Shown here: piece by piece, positions 7,319-13,307 of the stretch | How the letters are laid out: each line of letters begins with the position of its first letter | Numbering within the stretch: position 1 is the stretch's first letter | Virus record (IMG/VR): IMGVR_UViG_3300044845_000022 | Coordinates: 1 to 26,349 of that record | DNA length: 26,349 bases | Direction: 5' to 3' (one strand) | Source of the DNA: a virus | Notes under the pieces: model-generated | What the model was told of the DNA's origin: nothing | Database searches by the model: none | The model's input: the letters and a program-made list of their open reading frames with translations, nothing else | Program-made: the position numbers and the translations under genes

Positions 7319-7899
7319 AATTTTTTGTACATTGGTTGTGTTTGTTCCTTTTCGGATGATGCATAAATGCCGGACCAATTGTTCGCAATCGAATGGGTGA
7401 TGTCTTGCATGGCTTGTTTTTCATTTGTGTATTTTTTCATTTTGTCGATTAGTTGTTGCAATCCAATTTTTGTGTATTTCTGTCTTTTTTCTTTTTTGTA
7501 GTTCAACCATAGTTCCAAAGGTTTCACCAAATGCGATGGAACATCGCCCATCGGGATGGCTTTTTCCCTTTTCTTTTTTATATCATTATCATTATCATTA
7601 TCATTATCGGCATTTTTGGTATGATTTGGTATGCGGTCGCATGCGGTCGCATCCCATCGCATCTTTGCATTTTCTGAATTTCTTTTGCGAATTGAATCAT
7701 ATTTCATCAAATCCCTTTTCAATTGTTGTTTGATCGGTTCAAATGCAATGTTGGTGATTACATTGTCAGTGGATGGATTTTGATCATTGACATATTGCAA
7801 AATATGCTTGAATAAATTGCCGGCTTGTTCGTCGCTTAATTGCTGAATTGTATGAATGATATCACAATACAATAAAAATGATTTTTTATTTTCCGCCAT
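7315..7899 (-). CDS. DUF6291-like phage replication protein, possible helicase loader
   Basis: A 194-residue protein. The N-terminal about 90 residues, MAENKKSFLLYCD with QLSDEQAGNLFKHILQYVN and later a KRNSENAKMRWD segment, resemble the DUF6291-type domain of phage replication regions. A flexible linker of alternating Asn-Asp follows (about residues 98-107), encoded by a hexanucleotide repeat. The C-terminal about 75 residues (PLELWLNYKKEKRQ, then GLQQLIDKMKKYT) look like the helical C-terminal part of phage replisome organisers. It lies between the DnaA-like and DnaB genes, so a role in loading the helicase is likely but inferred from context. The assignment to DUF6291 is from memory of sequence pattern. 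Confidence 0.7.
   Translation of the reverse strand: MAENKKSFLLYCDIIHTIQQLSDEQAGNLFKHILQYVNDQNPSTDNVITNIAFEPIKQQLKRDLMKYDSIRKRNSENAKMRWDATACDRIPNHTKNADNDNDNDNDIKKKREKAIPMGDVPSHLVKPLELWLNYKKEKRQKYTKIGLQQLIDKMKKYTNEKQAMQDITHSIANNWSGIYASSEKEQTQPMYKKL
7581..7608. repeat. Hexanucleotide tandem repeat (TATCAT, four units plus TATC)
   Basis: Four perfect tandem copies of TATCAT followed by TATC. On the minus strand it encodes the alternating Asn-Asp linker of the DUF6291-like protein. Since the unit is six bases, copy-number change would lengthen or shorten the linker without shifting the frame. Confidence 0.9.
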
Positions 7900-7902
7900 G
7901 AT

Positions 7903-8343
7903 TCAAAATTGCAAAGGAATATATTGATTGCCATCATGCCATTCGCAAATAATTTTTCCGGTCATGGCTTGTCGAATTTCTTTCATTGACTTAAATATTG
8001 GCCCTGATTCATCATGCATAAATACATATTTTACAACACCTTCTTTCATGAATAAATCTTCAAAAAGGGTGTAATTTATCAAATCACTGACTTTTAATTT
8101 ATTCGAACCTTTGACATGGAAATAAGTCATGACATATTTTGGTTTCCTTTTATCCAGCCAAACAAAATCAGGAATGGACCTGATGAATTGGTGTGTCTTG
8201 AAAAAACCATCAATCGGATCATTCTTTTCATCAAACCCAAACCGCTGCAATTTATATCCTTTATCGGCCATATATTTCATGAATAAATCTTCCGCAATAT
8301 TTGGCACTGAATTTCTTTCCTGATAATTATTATTTGCATTCAT
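7903..8343 (-). CDS. Hypothetical protein, possible PD-(D/E)XK-fold nuclease
   Basis: A 146-residue protein with no named family that I can assign. Features suggest the restriction-endonuclease-like fold: an early acidic helix (PNIAEDLFMKYM, about 14-25), an IPDFVW strand with an aspartate, then a YFHVKGSNKLK segment that could be the final xVK strand with its catalytic lysine. The spacing E...PD...VK fits the superfamily loosely. It overlaps the DnaA-like gene by 14 bases and ends 3 bases before the DUF6291-like start, so it is in the replication cluster. It could be a resolvase-like or exonuclease-like enzyme acting with RecT; that is inference. It could equally be a non-catalytic relative. 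Confidence 0.6.
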   Translation of the reverse strand: MNANNNYQERNSVPNIAEDLFMKYMADKGYKLQRFGFDEKNDPIDGFFKTHQFIRSIPDFVWLDKRKPKYVMTYFHVKGSNKLKVSDLINYTLFEDLFMKEGVVKYVFMHDESGPIFKSMKEIRQAMTGKIICEWHDGNQYIPLQF

Positions 8344-8848
8344 CGGTGTTTATATTTAGTTGTGTTAGGACATTGTGATGCATCGCCTTGGCTGATTTGT
8401 TAAACAACAACCAATCTTCGAATGCACCGCATGCATGGATGATAGTTGAATGATCGCGGCCCATCTTTTTGCCAATTTCTTTGAATGTAAAATTGAATTG
8501 TTTGCGCAAAACATAGCAATACAAATGGCGCATCATGATTGTATCACCATCGCGCATGCGACCCAATATTCGGGCCGGTGTCATCGAACCAACTTCACAA
8601 ATGACTTGCAAAACTCGATTCAACAAATCCATGCGGGATGCAAAGATATTTTCCTTATCAATTGCCTGATCAACATATTTCGACCGGAATACAACTTTCG
8701 GTTTGATTATTTCAGTTTTAAGAACTGCAATTTCCCTTTCATATTGTTCGCGGATCTTGATGATTTCATTTTCTAACCTTTGAATTTTACTTTTTTGTTT
8801 TATATATTCCGGGAAATAATCTTTTAATTCGGTCATCAGTTGTTTCAT
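8330..8848 (-). CDS. Stand-alone DnaA domain IV (origin-binding) protein with coiled coil
   Basis: A 172-residue protein. The C-terminal half matches the DNA-binding domain IV of DnaA: MMRHLYCYVLRKQFNFTFKEIGKKMG, then the signature GRDHSTIIHAC (130-140), the helix-turn-helix that reads DnaA boxes. The AAA+ ATPase of true DnaA is absent. The N-terminal about 48 residues instead form a charged heptad-like helix (KQKSKIQRLENEIIKIREQY), probably a coiled coil for dimerisation. It may bind the phage origin or host DnaA boxes and recruit the helicase system encoded just downstream. The start at 8848 overlaps the preceding gene by 62 bases; a second ATG at 8836 is possible. Confidence 0.85.
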   Translation of the reverse strand: MKQLMTELKDYFPEYIKQKSKIQRLENEIIKIREQYEREIAVLKTEIIKPKVVFRSKYVDQAIDKENIFASRMDLLNRVLQVICEVGSMTPARILGRMRDGDTIMMRHLYCYVLRKQFNFTFKEIGKKMGRDHSTIIHACGAFEDWLLFNKSAKAMHHNVLTQLNINTDECK

Positions 8849-9011
8849 TGTTTAATATTGTGTTTTTACCATCATAATGCACCGCGCGCAATGTCATCAG
8901 TTCAAATGGTTTGATTGTGTCCAGCGCATTCATTAATTGTTTGTTTGTGATTGTTTCTTGATCCTTGAATAATTCCGCAATCATTTCGGTTGGTGTTTTG
9001 TCCATCTTCAT
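8787..9011 (-). CDS. Small hypothetical early protein (74 residues)
   Basis: 74 residues, starting at an ATG that overlaps the previous stop (ATGA), with a second in-frame ATG two codons later. Probably helical in the first half (TPTEMIAELFKDQETITNKQ). No membrane segment or known motif. It overlaps the DnaA-like gene by 62 bases in another frame. Unrecognised; listed as real because both overlapping genes are chained and no alternative frame fills the interval. Confidence 0.6.
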   Translation of the reverse strand: MKMDKTPTEMIAELFKDQETITNKQLMNALDTIKPFELMTLRAVHYDGKNTILNNETTDDRIKRLFPGIYKTKK

Positions 9012-9268
9012 TTTCTTTCCTGATAAAAATATCGCATGTAATTCAAAAAGGAATCAAACATCAAATCATTCCATGAATGGCGCAATGCGACGATTTCGGT
9101 TTCCATCAATTCAACCGCTTTGTCCCGATGCTTTTTTGTGATTTCGATCAATGACGAAATGGATGAATCTTTCTTTGCGAATGGTTCCAACATTTCCAAT
9201 TGCTTATCAAAATAACTGACAAACTCATGCATTGGTGTTTTTGGCTTATTACTTCCTTTCATTTGCAT
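9008..9268 (-). CDS. Small hypothetical early protein (86 residues)
   Basis: A helical, charged protein. The longest open frame begins with TTG at 9292, but ATGs at 9268 and 9262 are more credible; 9268 is used here. The first residues are basic (KGSNKPKTPMHEF), and the rest forms long amphipathic helices (LEMLEPFAKKDSSISSLIEI). No family recognised. It ends in an ATGA overlap with the next gene and overlaps the preceding 33-residue membrane peptide by 20 bases. Confidence 0.6.
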   Translation of the reverse strand: MQMKGSNKPKTPMHEFVSYFDKQLEMLEPFAKKDSSISSLIEITKKHRDKAVELMETEIVALRHSWNDLMFDSFLNYMRYFYQERK

Positions 9269-9350
9269 CTTCTTTGCCGGTTTGATACCCAACTATGAAT
9301 GCGACCAATATCATGGCGCAAATCACAAATAATTCAAGCACATCCATCAT
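9249..9350 (-). CDS. Tiny single-span membrane peptide (33 residues)
   Basis: Two in-frame ATGs at 9350 and 9347 open a 33-codon frame ending TAATAA. The peptide has one strongly hydrophobic stretch (LELFVICAMILVAFIVGY) followed by a charged tail (KEDANERK), so it would be a single-pass inner-membrane peptide with the tail inside. It overlaps the 59-residue gene upstream by 17 bases and the next gene downstream. No family known to me. A role in superinfection exclusion or membrane targeting would be speculation. Confidence 0.55.
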   Translation of the reverse strand: MMDVLELFVICAMILVAFIVGYQTGKEDANERK

Positions 9351-9513
9351 TCCAATATTCCTCTAAACTATTCGGGTGATACCCCATTGCCAGCGCAATG
9401 GCTTTGACTGTTTCCATGAATTCATGAAGATCAGCGCGATGGGTTGTTTCAATGGAAATGGTTTCGCCCCAATGTTCCACAGTGATTTTGAATTTGTCAT
9501 CAATGATATTCAT
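9334..9513 (-). CDS. Small hypothetical protein (59 residues)
   Basis: The ATG at 9513 overlaps the previous stop (ATGA). The product MNIIDDKFKITVEHWGETI... is 59 residues, beta-rich at the start and helical in the middle (ADLHEFMETVKAIALAMGY). It ends with an acidic, aromatic tail (SLEEYWNDGCA). The pattern of a short beta-hairpin followed by a helix is often seen in small phage early proteins. Unrecognised. Confidence 0.6.
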   Translation of the reverse strand: MNIIDDKFKITVEHWGETISIETTHRADLHEFMETVKAIALAMGYHPNSLEEYWNDGCA

Positions 9514-9689
9514 AATTCGACCCCCTCGATTTGATAAATGCGCTTTGCATTTGAGAATCCGGCATTGTATGCCATTTGATTTTCGATTTTTTCAGCCATC
9601 ACCCATCTTTCAATTTCGGTTTGTGATGGCACTGAATCCGGATGGTGTAATTTCAACCATGCGATCAGGTTTTCAATTGGTGTTTTCAT
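9510..9689 (-). CDS. Small hypothetical protein (59 residues)
   Basis: The frame MKTPIENLIAWLKLHHPD... starts at 9689, inside the end of the 82-residue gene, and ends with ATGA onto the next gene. It contains TEIERWVMAEKIENQMAYNAG, a helix pattern resembling the 'AKxMEKxQIxDAYxxG' type repeat found in small unnamed proteins of Bacteroidota phages; the neighbouring 82-residue protein has a similar segment. No function known. Confidence 0.6.
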   Translation of the reverse strand: MKTPIENLIAWLKLHHPDSVPSQTEIERWVMAEKIENQMAYNAGFSNAKRIYQIEGVEL

Positions 9690-9921
9690 TTGTTTCTTTA
9701 TTTAATTTGTTTAATTCTTTTTCAATATTCCACTTTATTAATTCCAAACATCTTTTATAACCCTCCGAATAACCATCTGCATAACTCATTTCCTTTCCCG
9801 CAATTTCCATTTCTTTGGCTTTGTTGATGTCATCATAAATTTCAGCATATGCCTCCTTGTTTGCCAATCTCAAAGTTTCCGACAACCACTCCACTGCCGT
9901 TTGTTGTTTATTGTTTGTCAT
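9673..9921 (-). CDS. Small hypothetical protein with a TAVEWL opening (82 residues)
   Basis: 82 residues: QTAVEWLSETLRLANKEAY near the start, then INKAKEMEIAGKEMSYADGY, then a helical Lys/Glu-rich tail. The 'QTAVEWL...AKEME...AYxxGY' pattern is one I associate with common unnamed early proteins in phages of Flavobacteriia and relatives; this is recall and was not checked. It overlaps the winged-helix gene by 14 bases and the next gene by 17. Function unknown. Confidence 0.7.
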   Translation of the reverse strand: MTNNKQQTAVEWLSETLRLANKEAYAEIYDDINKAKEMEIAGKEMSYADGYSEGYKRCLELIKWNIEKELNKLNKETNENTN

Positions 9922-10324
9922 TGCTCATGTAAATTTCAACTTTCAAATAATTGATCAGGAATGCGAACACCTGATTGTCAATCCATCCGCATTTTAAGGC
10001 CCTTTCCGCCCATTGCAATCGCTTTTGCATGTCGATATGCTTTGCATGACTTTCGATGCCATCAATGTCGCTTAATGCGACCCATTGCGAATAAATGCTG
10101 TTATCCATGGTGATTTGACCGGACTTCCTGATCAGGCCATCGGATTCCAATGATGACAATGAAGATGTCACCGATTGGTGTGATCCGCATTCCAATATCA
10201 ATGATCGGGTTGAAATCGATGGCGCATTCTTTATTTTCCAATAAATTTCGGCGCGCATGTTTGCGATGTGACCTTCATCGATGCCTCGAAGAAAAGTTAA
10301 AATTTTAGGGGTATTATTTTTCAT
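9908..10324 (-). CDS. Probable winged-helix DNA-binding protein
   Basis: 138 residues. The N-terminal about 80 residues have the pattern of a winged helix: MRAEIYWKIKNAPSISTRSLILEC, then HQSVTSSLSSLESDGLIRKSGQI, which reads as helix, recognition helix and beta wing. The C-terminal half (MQKRLQWAERALKCGWID...) is helical and could be a dimerisation or effector part. It lies early in the minus-strand operon. It could be the regulator that binds the paired operator-like repeat in the control region, but that link is inference. It could also be a replication accessory factor. Confidence 0.65.
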   Translation of the reverse strand: MKNNTPKILTFLRGIDEGHIANMRAEIYWKIKNAPSISTRSLILECGSHQSVTSSLSSLESDGLIRKSGQITMDNSIYSQWVALSDIDGIESHAKHIDMQKRLQWAERALKCGWIDNQVFAFLINYLKVEIYMSNDKQ

Positions 10325-10335
10325 CTTATAGGTTG

Positions 10336-10692
10336 TTATTTTTTTGCTGATTTCAACTTTTGGGTTAATTTTTCGGCCCTGACTTGCCTTTTATACAATT
10401 TATCCCATTCCCGCTTTTTGGTTTGGTTTGCTTTGAACACCGACAATTCCGATTGTAAATTGGTGTTTTGTTCAATCAAATCATTGTGCGAATTCACCCA
10501 TGTATTCAGGATGTCGCATTTTTGGTTCAATTTACTTTTGATATCCAGCGCATTTAATTCCGCTTCGGTGCATGCCTTAGTCAATCGAAAAACTTGCTTT
10601 GTCAATCCCCTGACTTGGGCGCGGCTTGCATTGTAGGCCAATGCAGTCACAATGAATGACATGAAAGATACAAATGCCGCTAAATTTATCAT
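10336..10692 (-). CDS. Membrane-anchored coiled-coil protein
   Basis: 118 residues from the ATG at 10692, which overlaps the preceding stop (ATGA); an ATG at 10701 adds three residues. The N-terminal stretch INLAAFVSFMSFIVTALAY is a membrane helix, followed by a long charged heptad-patterned region (about 30-105) and a Lys-rich end. The layout resembles i-spanin (Rz-like) or other membrane-anchored coiled-coil proteins. The early position, away from the lysis block, argues against a spanin. No family assigned. Confidence 0.65.
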   Translation of the reverse strand: MINLAAFVSFMSFIVTALAYNASRAQVRGLTKQVFRLTKACTEAELNALDIKSKLNQKCDILNTWVNSHNDLIEQNTNLQSELSVFKANQTKKREWDKLYKRQVRAEKLTQKLKSAKK

Positions 10693-10901
10693 GACCGACA
10701 TCCCTTTCCTTTGTAAAATTTGTGTTGATAAATGGTTTGGGTGTATTCGTCGAATGTCGGCAAATACTTGTCTTTCTCGAATTCATAGGGTTTGGCTTCC
10801 GGCATCCGGTTGATGTCCTTTGAATACTGCTTTAATTTCCACACAATAAACATCGCCGCAATGGCAATGGGTGTGATGATGATTAGGTAGATTAAATCCA
10901 T
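10689..10901 (-). CDS. Small N-terminally membrane-anchored protein, first gene of the early operon
   Basis: 70 residues from the ATG at 10901. The frame can be extended to a TTG at 10928, which is less likely. It opens with MDLIYLIIITPIAIAAMFIV, a clear membrane helix, followed by a soluble charged tail ending KFYKGKGCRS. It is the first gene after the minus-strand early promoter box and ends with an ATGA overlap. With the next gene it forms a pair of membrane-anchored early proteins; host takeover or exclusion roles are possible but not shown. Confidence 0.65.
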   Translation of the reverse strand: MDLIYLIIITPIAIAAMFIVWKLKQYSKDINRMPEAKPYEFEKDKYLPTFDEYTQTIYQHKFYKGKGCRS

Positions 10902-10975
10902 ATTTGTTTGTTTTATTTGTTGATGCAATGTTAAAAGACATTTTTACACAATGCAACATTTATTGATAAATATTT

Positions 10976-10983
10976 CAAATTTA
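10976..10983 (-). promoter_or_regulatory. Early minus-strand promoter -7 box (TAAATTTG)
   Basis: TAAATTTG on the minus strand matches the Bacteroidota -7 consensus TAnnTTTG. It lies about 75 bases before the first early gene. A TTTG at 11001-10998 is only 14 bases upstream, short of the usual 19-21, so the -33 element is weak. No better candidate for the early operon was found. Confidence 0.5.
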
Positions 10984-10998
10984 TGACAATTATATGAC

Positions 10999-11018
10999 AA
11001 AAAAAGGGGCCACCCCCT
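10999..11018 (-). terminator. Rho-independent terminator for minus-strand late transcripts
   Basis: On the minus strand, AGGGG-GTGG-CCCCT forms a five-pair GC hairpin followed directly by a T run to 10999. An alternative larger stem AAGGGG/CCCCTT (11032-11027 with 11009-11004) ends at the same T run. The hairpin is preceded by A and not followed by T on the plus strand, so it acts in the minus direction only. It would end the tail-lysis transcript after that transcript has crossed recT in antisense. Confidence 0.7.
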
Positions 11019-11089
11019 AATGATGACCCCTTCGAACAAATGAAAAACAACAAATACTGTGATGAACTCGCGCAAAATTACAAATAAAA

Positions 11090-11120
11090 TTTGCAAACAA
11101 ATGTTGCATTCTTATCTTTG
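11090..11120 (+). promoter_or_regulatory. recT promoter, near-perfect Bacteroidota consensus
   Basis: TTTG at 11090-11093, 19 bases, then TATCTTTG at 11113-11120 fits TTTG-N19-TAnnTTTG exactly. The recT ATG begins only 8 bases after the box, so the transcript should be leaderless or nearly so. The right copy of the 12 bp inverted repeat occupies the spacer, so a bound protein would block RNA polymerase. Confidence 0.75.
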
Positions 11121-11128
11121 CCATCCCT

Positions 11129-11695
11129 ATGGAAAACAATGAATTAACAATCGCCCCGCAAAACACCGGTGAATCCGGCCAAGTTTTTGCCCCCGCGCAA
11201 TTTGAACATGCGCAAAGAATCGCCAAATTATTGTCATCGTCTGACCTTGTTCCCAACCAATACAAAGGGAATATCGCCAATACTATGGTGGCCCTTGAAA
11301 TGGCATTTCGAATGAATGCATCGCCTTTGATGGTTATGCAAAACCTTCACATCATCCATGGTCGCCCATCTTGGGCATCATCTTTCATCATCGCATCAAT
11401 TAATTCATGCGGGAAATTTGGAACCCTCCGGTTCAAATCAGATGACAAATCATGTCGCGCCATTGCAACTGATCGCAGTACCGGTGAAATTATCGAAGGA
11501 CCATTGGTGACAATGGAAATGGCAAAACAAGAAGGATGGATTGATAAGGCCGGTTCCAAATGGAAAACCATGCCGGAATTGATGCTGAAATATAGGGCTG
11601 CGGCTTTTTTTGGTCGCCTCTATTGCCCCGAAATTATGATGGGGTTATATAGTGCCGATGAAACCATTGATATTGTCGCAAATCAATCGAAATGA
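11129..11695 (+). CDS. recT: RecT-family single-strand annealing protein
   Basis: A 188-residue protein that should bind single-stranded DNA and anneal complementary strands during phage recombination or replication. The core pattern is clear: NTMVALEMAFRMNASPLMVMQ (51-71), HGRPSWASSFIIASIN (77-92), WKTMPELMLKYRAAAFFGRLY (145-165) and a final CPEIMMGLYSADE (166-178), matching the conserved middle of RecT/Red-beta-like proteins. It is shorter than E. coli RecT, lacking N- and C-terminal extensions. It is the only plus-strand gene, has its own promoter, and ends base-to-base against the convergent lysin gene. No RecE-like exonuclease lies beside it; the nuclease-like gene at 7903-8343 is a possible partner. 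Confidence 0.85.
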   Translation: MENNELTIAPQNTGESGQVFAPAQFEHAQRIAKLLSSSDLVPNQYKGNIANTMVALEMAFRMNASPLMVMQNLHIIHGRPSWASSFIIASINSCGKFGTLRFKSDDKSCRAIATDRSTGEIIEGPLVTMEMAKQEGWIDKAGSKWKTMPELMLKYRAAAFFGRLYCPEIMMGLYSADETIDIVANQSK

Positions 11696-12256
11696 TTATT
11701 TGATCAACAAATCTTTTGAATCAATAAGAGTGTATGAAAAGCGGTTGCCATGATAGGCGGCCGCTTTTTTCATTAATATCATAAATTTGTTGAAATCTTG
11801 GGTCCGCTTGAATACCTGACAACCTTCGGACCAATTGTTGACCAATGCCGAATCAATACCGGCTTTGTGAATGTTGATTCCAAAAATTCCGGTTTGGGTG
11901 TTTTGCTCATTATAAATTCCATCTTTGATGTCATCGCGATATACAGTCAATGGACCGCATTGTTTTAATGCTTCATATTTGCCTTGATGCAATCCGATGG
12001 CATGGGACCCGCGATATTGTCCCGCCTTAACCCTTGCAGTTCCCGCGCCATTGTCGGTTGTGATGGCCCATTCGCTGATCATCCAATTGTCCTTTTCTTT
12101 GTAGGCCACAACCATTTTATCATCAAATTGATTTGTGACCCGCTGGCCGGTTGCTGAATTCCTTATGCCAATGATGTTAACATTATAGTCACCATTTTCA
12201 AAGAATTTGTGACCTAATTTGGCCATTGTCGCTTTTAATATTGCAATTGTAATCAT
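11696..12256 (-). CDS. Putative lysin, L,D-transpeptidase (YkuD)-like
   Basis: 186 residues from the ATG at 12256, one base after the phosphoesterase stop; an ATG at 12307 in the same frame would overlap that gene by 50 bases. A GINIHKAG segment followed by NNWSEGCQVF resembles the YkuD active site, where a His and an S-x-G-C motif with catalytic Cys sit on neighbouring strands. Members act on peptidoglycan cross-links, and in phages related domains serve as endolysins. It is the last gene of the lysis block after holin-like proteins, and no other lysin was found, so this is the best endolysin candidate. There is no signal peptide. The fold assignment rests on a short motif. Confidence 0.6.
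   Translation of the reverse strand: MITIAILKATMAKLGHKFFENGDYNVNIIGIRNSATGQRVTNQFDDKMVVAYKEKDNWMISEWAITTDNGAGTARVKAGQYRGSHAIGLHQGKYEALKQCGPLTVYRDDIKDGIYNEQNTQTGIFGINIHKAGIDSALVNNWSEGCQVFKRTQDFNKFMILMKKAAAYHGNRFSYTLIDSKDLLIK
11737..11770 (+). terminator. recT terminator, located inside the convergent lysin gene
   Basis: AAAAGCGG at 11737-11744 pairs with CCGCTTTT at 11761-11768, with an inner GCC/GGC pair, and is followed by more T to 11770. On the plus strand this is a strong rho-independent terminator about 40 bases past the recT stop. The minus strand has a shorter T tract (TTTT), so partial attenuation of the lysin transcript is possible. The hairpin is also lysin coding sequence. Confidence 0.7.
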
Positions 12257-12257
12257 G

Positions 12258-13100
12258 TCAATTTGTTTTGTAGGTATGCGCTGCAATGCGATTTGTGCAA
12301 TCTTCATCGCGATATGGTTTTAATTCCAACCATCGACCGCCCAATGGTTTTGGTGGCGCACCTCTTTCGATATGCCATCCCTTTGATCCATCTTGATATT
12401 CTTCTTTGTATGCTGGTGTTCTAATCATCAGGACATCGCGCAAAACAATTGTGTCCTTTTGGGTCAACCTTTCCATTGTATATGTCATTTCCATTGATTC
12501 ATGGACATGGCCCATCCAAATAGCATCGGCACCCTCAATCATTGTCATCATCCGGTTAAATTGGATTGAACCTTTTGTGACAACACCGCCCCCACCTGAT
12601 CCATGAAAATATTTGATTTTGAATGGTGTTGATGACCGATCGGTGCGCCTGAATCTATAAATGACCCATCCACCATAACCGCCAATTTCAATTGATGATT
12701 TGGTGTTGGCATTTAACAATGTCACCAACCTTTCAATCAAATCGGTTTCACAGTGTTTCAATATGCTGGTTTCATGGTTGCCATAACCAATGACCTTGAT
12801 ATTTTGCGCATATGGTGCAAACCATTCGGCCGCGGTTTCAACCAAGGAATCAAGATATTTGGCATTGTTGTGTTCCGGCCTCATGTCAGATTTTGACCGG
12901 CGGCCATCATATTTGCCTTGCATTGCGCAAAACAAATCGCCATTGATCAGGATGTCATGACCTCCGGCCACCGCTTCATCCAAATGCCTTTTCAATAATT
13001 GGCGATCACAATGCGGATTGTCCCAATGCAAATCACTAATTAACAAAATGCGCCGATGCTTGAAATCGCAATTGATTTCAATGATGGCTTTTTGTTTCAT
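12258..13100 (-). CDS. Calcineurin-like metallophosphoesterase
   Basis: 280 residues with the full set of metal-binding motifs: ISDLHWD (D23, H25), NGDLF (D55), YGNHE (N108, H109), YFHG (H166) and MGHVHE (H198, H200). Such enzymes cleave phosphate esters with a two-metal centre. The region from residue 168 is Gly-rich (GSGGGGVVTKG). The substrate cannot be read from sequence; nucleic acid, nucleotide or cell-surface phosphodiesters are all possible. It lies between small membrane proteins and the putative lysin, ending one base before the lysin ATG. Metallophosphoesterases at this place occur in other Bacteroidota phages as far as I recall. Cytoplasmic; no signal peptide seen. Confidence 0.92.
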   Translation of the reverse strand: MKQKAIIEINCDFKHRRILLISDLHWDNPHCDRQLLKRHLDEAVAGGHDILINGDLFCAMQGKYDGRRSKSDMRPEHNNAKYLDSLVETAAEWFAPYAQNIKVIGYGNHETSILKHCETDLIERLVTLLNANTKSSIEIGGYGGWVIYRFRRTDRSSTPFKIKYFHGSGGGGVVTKGSIQFNRMMTMIEGADAIWMGHVHESMEMTYTMERLTQKDTIVLRDVLMIRTPAYKEEYQDGSKGWHIERGAPPKPLGGRWLELKPYRDEDCTNRIAAHTYKTN

Positions 13101-13106
13101 AAAAAC

Positions 13107-13307
13107 TTAGTGAAAGAAGTTGGTCAGGAATTTTCCTAAAATACCGGCGATTTGTGTGATCAACATCACTTTTGGATTGTCACCAAATTGTGTTGAAACA
13201 AGTGCGGAACCAACTAATAATGCATCACCAACTTTGCGAAATTTTGCGGGTGTTGGTTTATAATAACCATTAACCCCGAATTCTGTTTTTTTTGTGTATA
13301 TGCTCAT
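13107..13307 (-). CDS. Small membrane-associated protein, possible holin or holin partner
   Basis: 66 residues from the ATG at 13307 (MSIYTKKTEFGVNGYYKPTP). An upstream ATG at 13334 is in frame but would overlap the 40-residue gene, so 13307 is preferred. The middle and end are hydrophobic (GDALLVGSALVST and VMLITQIAGILGKFLTNFF), consistent with one or two membrane or amphipathic helices. The 'FGVNGYYKPTPxKxRKxGDALL' pattern is one I recall from other Bacteroidota phages without a named function. The lysis-block position supports a membrane role. Confidence 0.65.
   Translation of the reverse strand: MSIYTKKTEFGVNGYYKPTPAKFRKVGDALLVGSALVSTQFGDNPKVMLITQIAGILGKFLTNFFH

Larger units (their letters stand above)
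10950..11110. repeat. Perfect 12 bp inverted repeat spanning the divergent control region (operator-like)
   Basis: AATGCAACATTT at 10950-10961 and its exact reverse complement AAATGTTGCATT at 11099-11110 are the only strong repeat in the control region. Each copy has its own short dyad (AATG-n3-CATT). The right copy lies between the -33 and -7 elements of the recT promoter. The left copy lies just downstream of the minus-strand -7 box, near the expected start of the early transcript. This is the layout expected of a regulator that acts on both promoters. Confidence 0.6.

Noticed and set aside
10929-11128. Replication origin with DnaA boxes in the control region
   Set aside because: The region is A/T-rich and the phage encodes a DnaA-like protein, but I saw no copy close to TTATCCACA here, so no origin is called.
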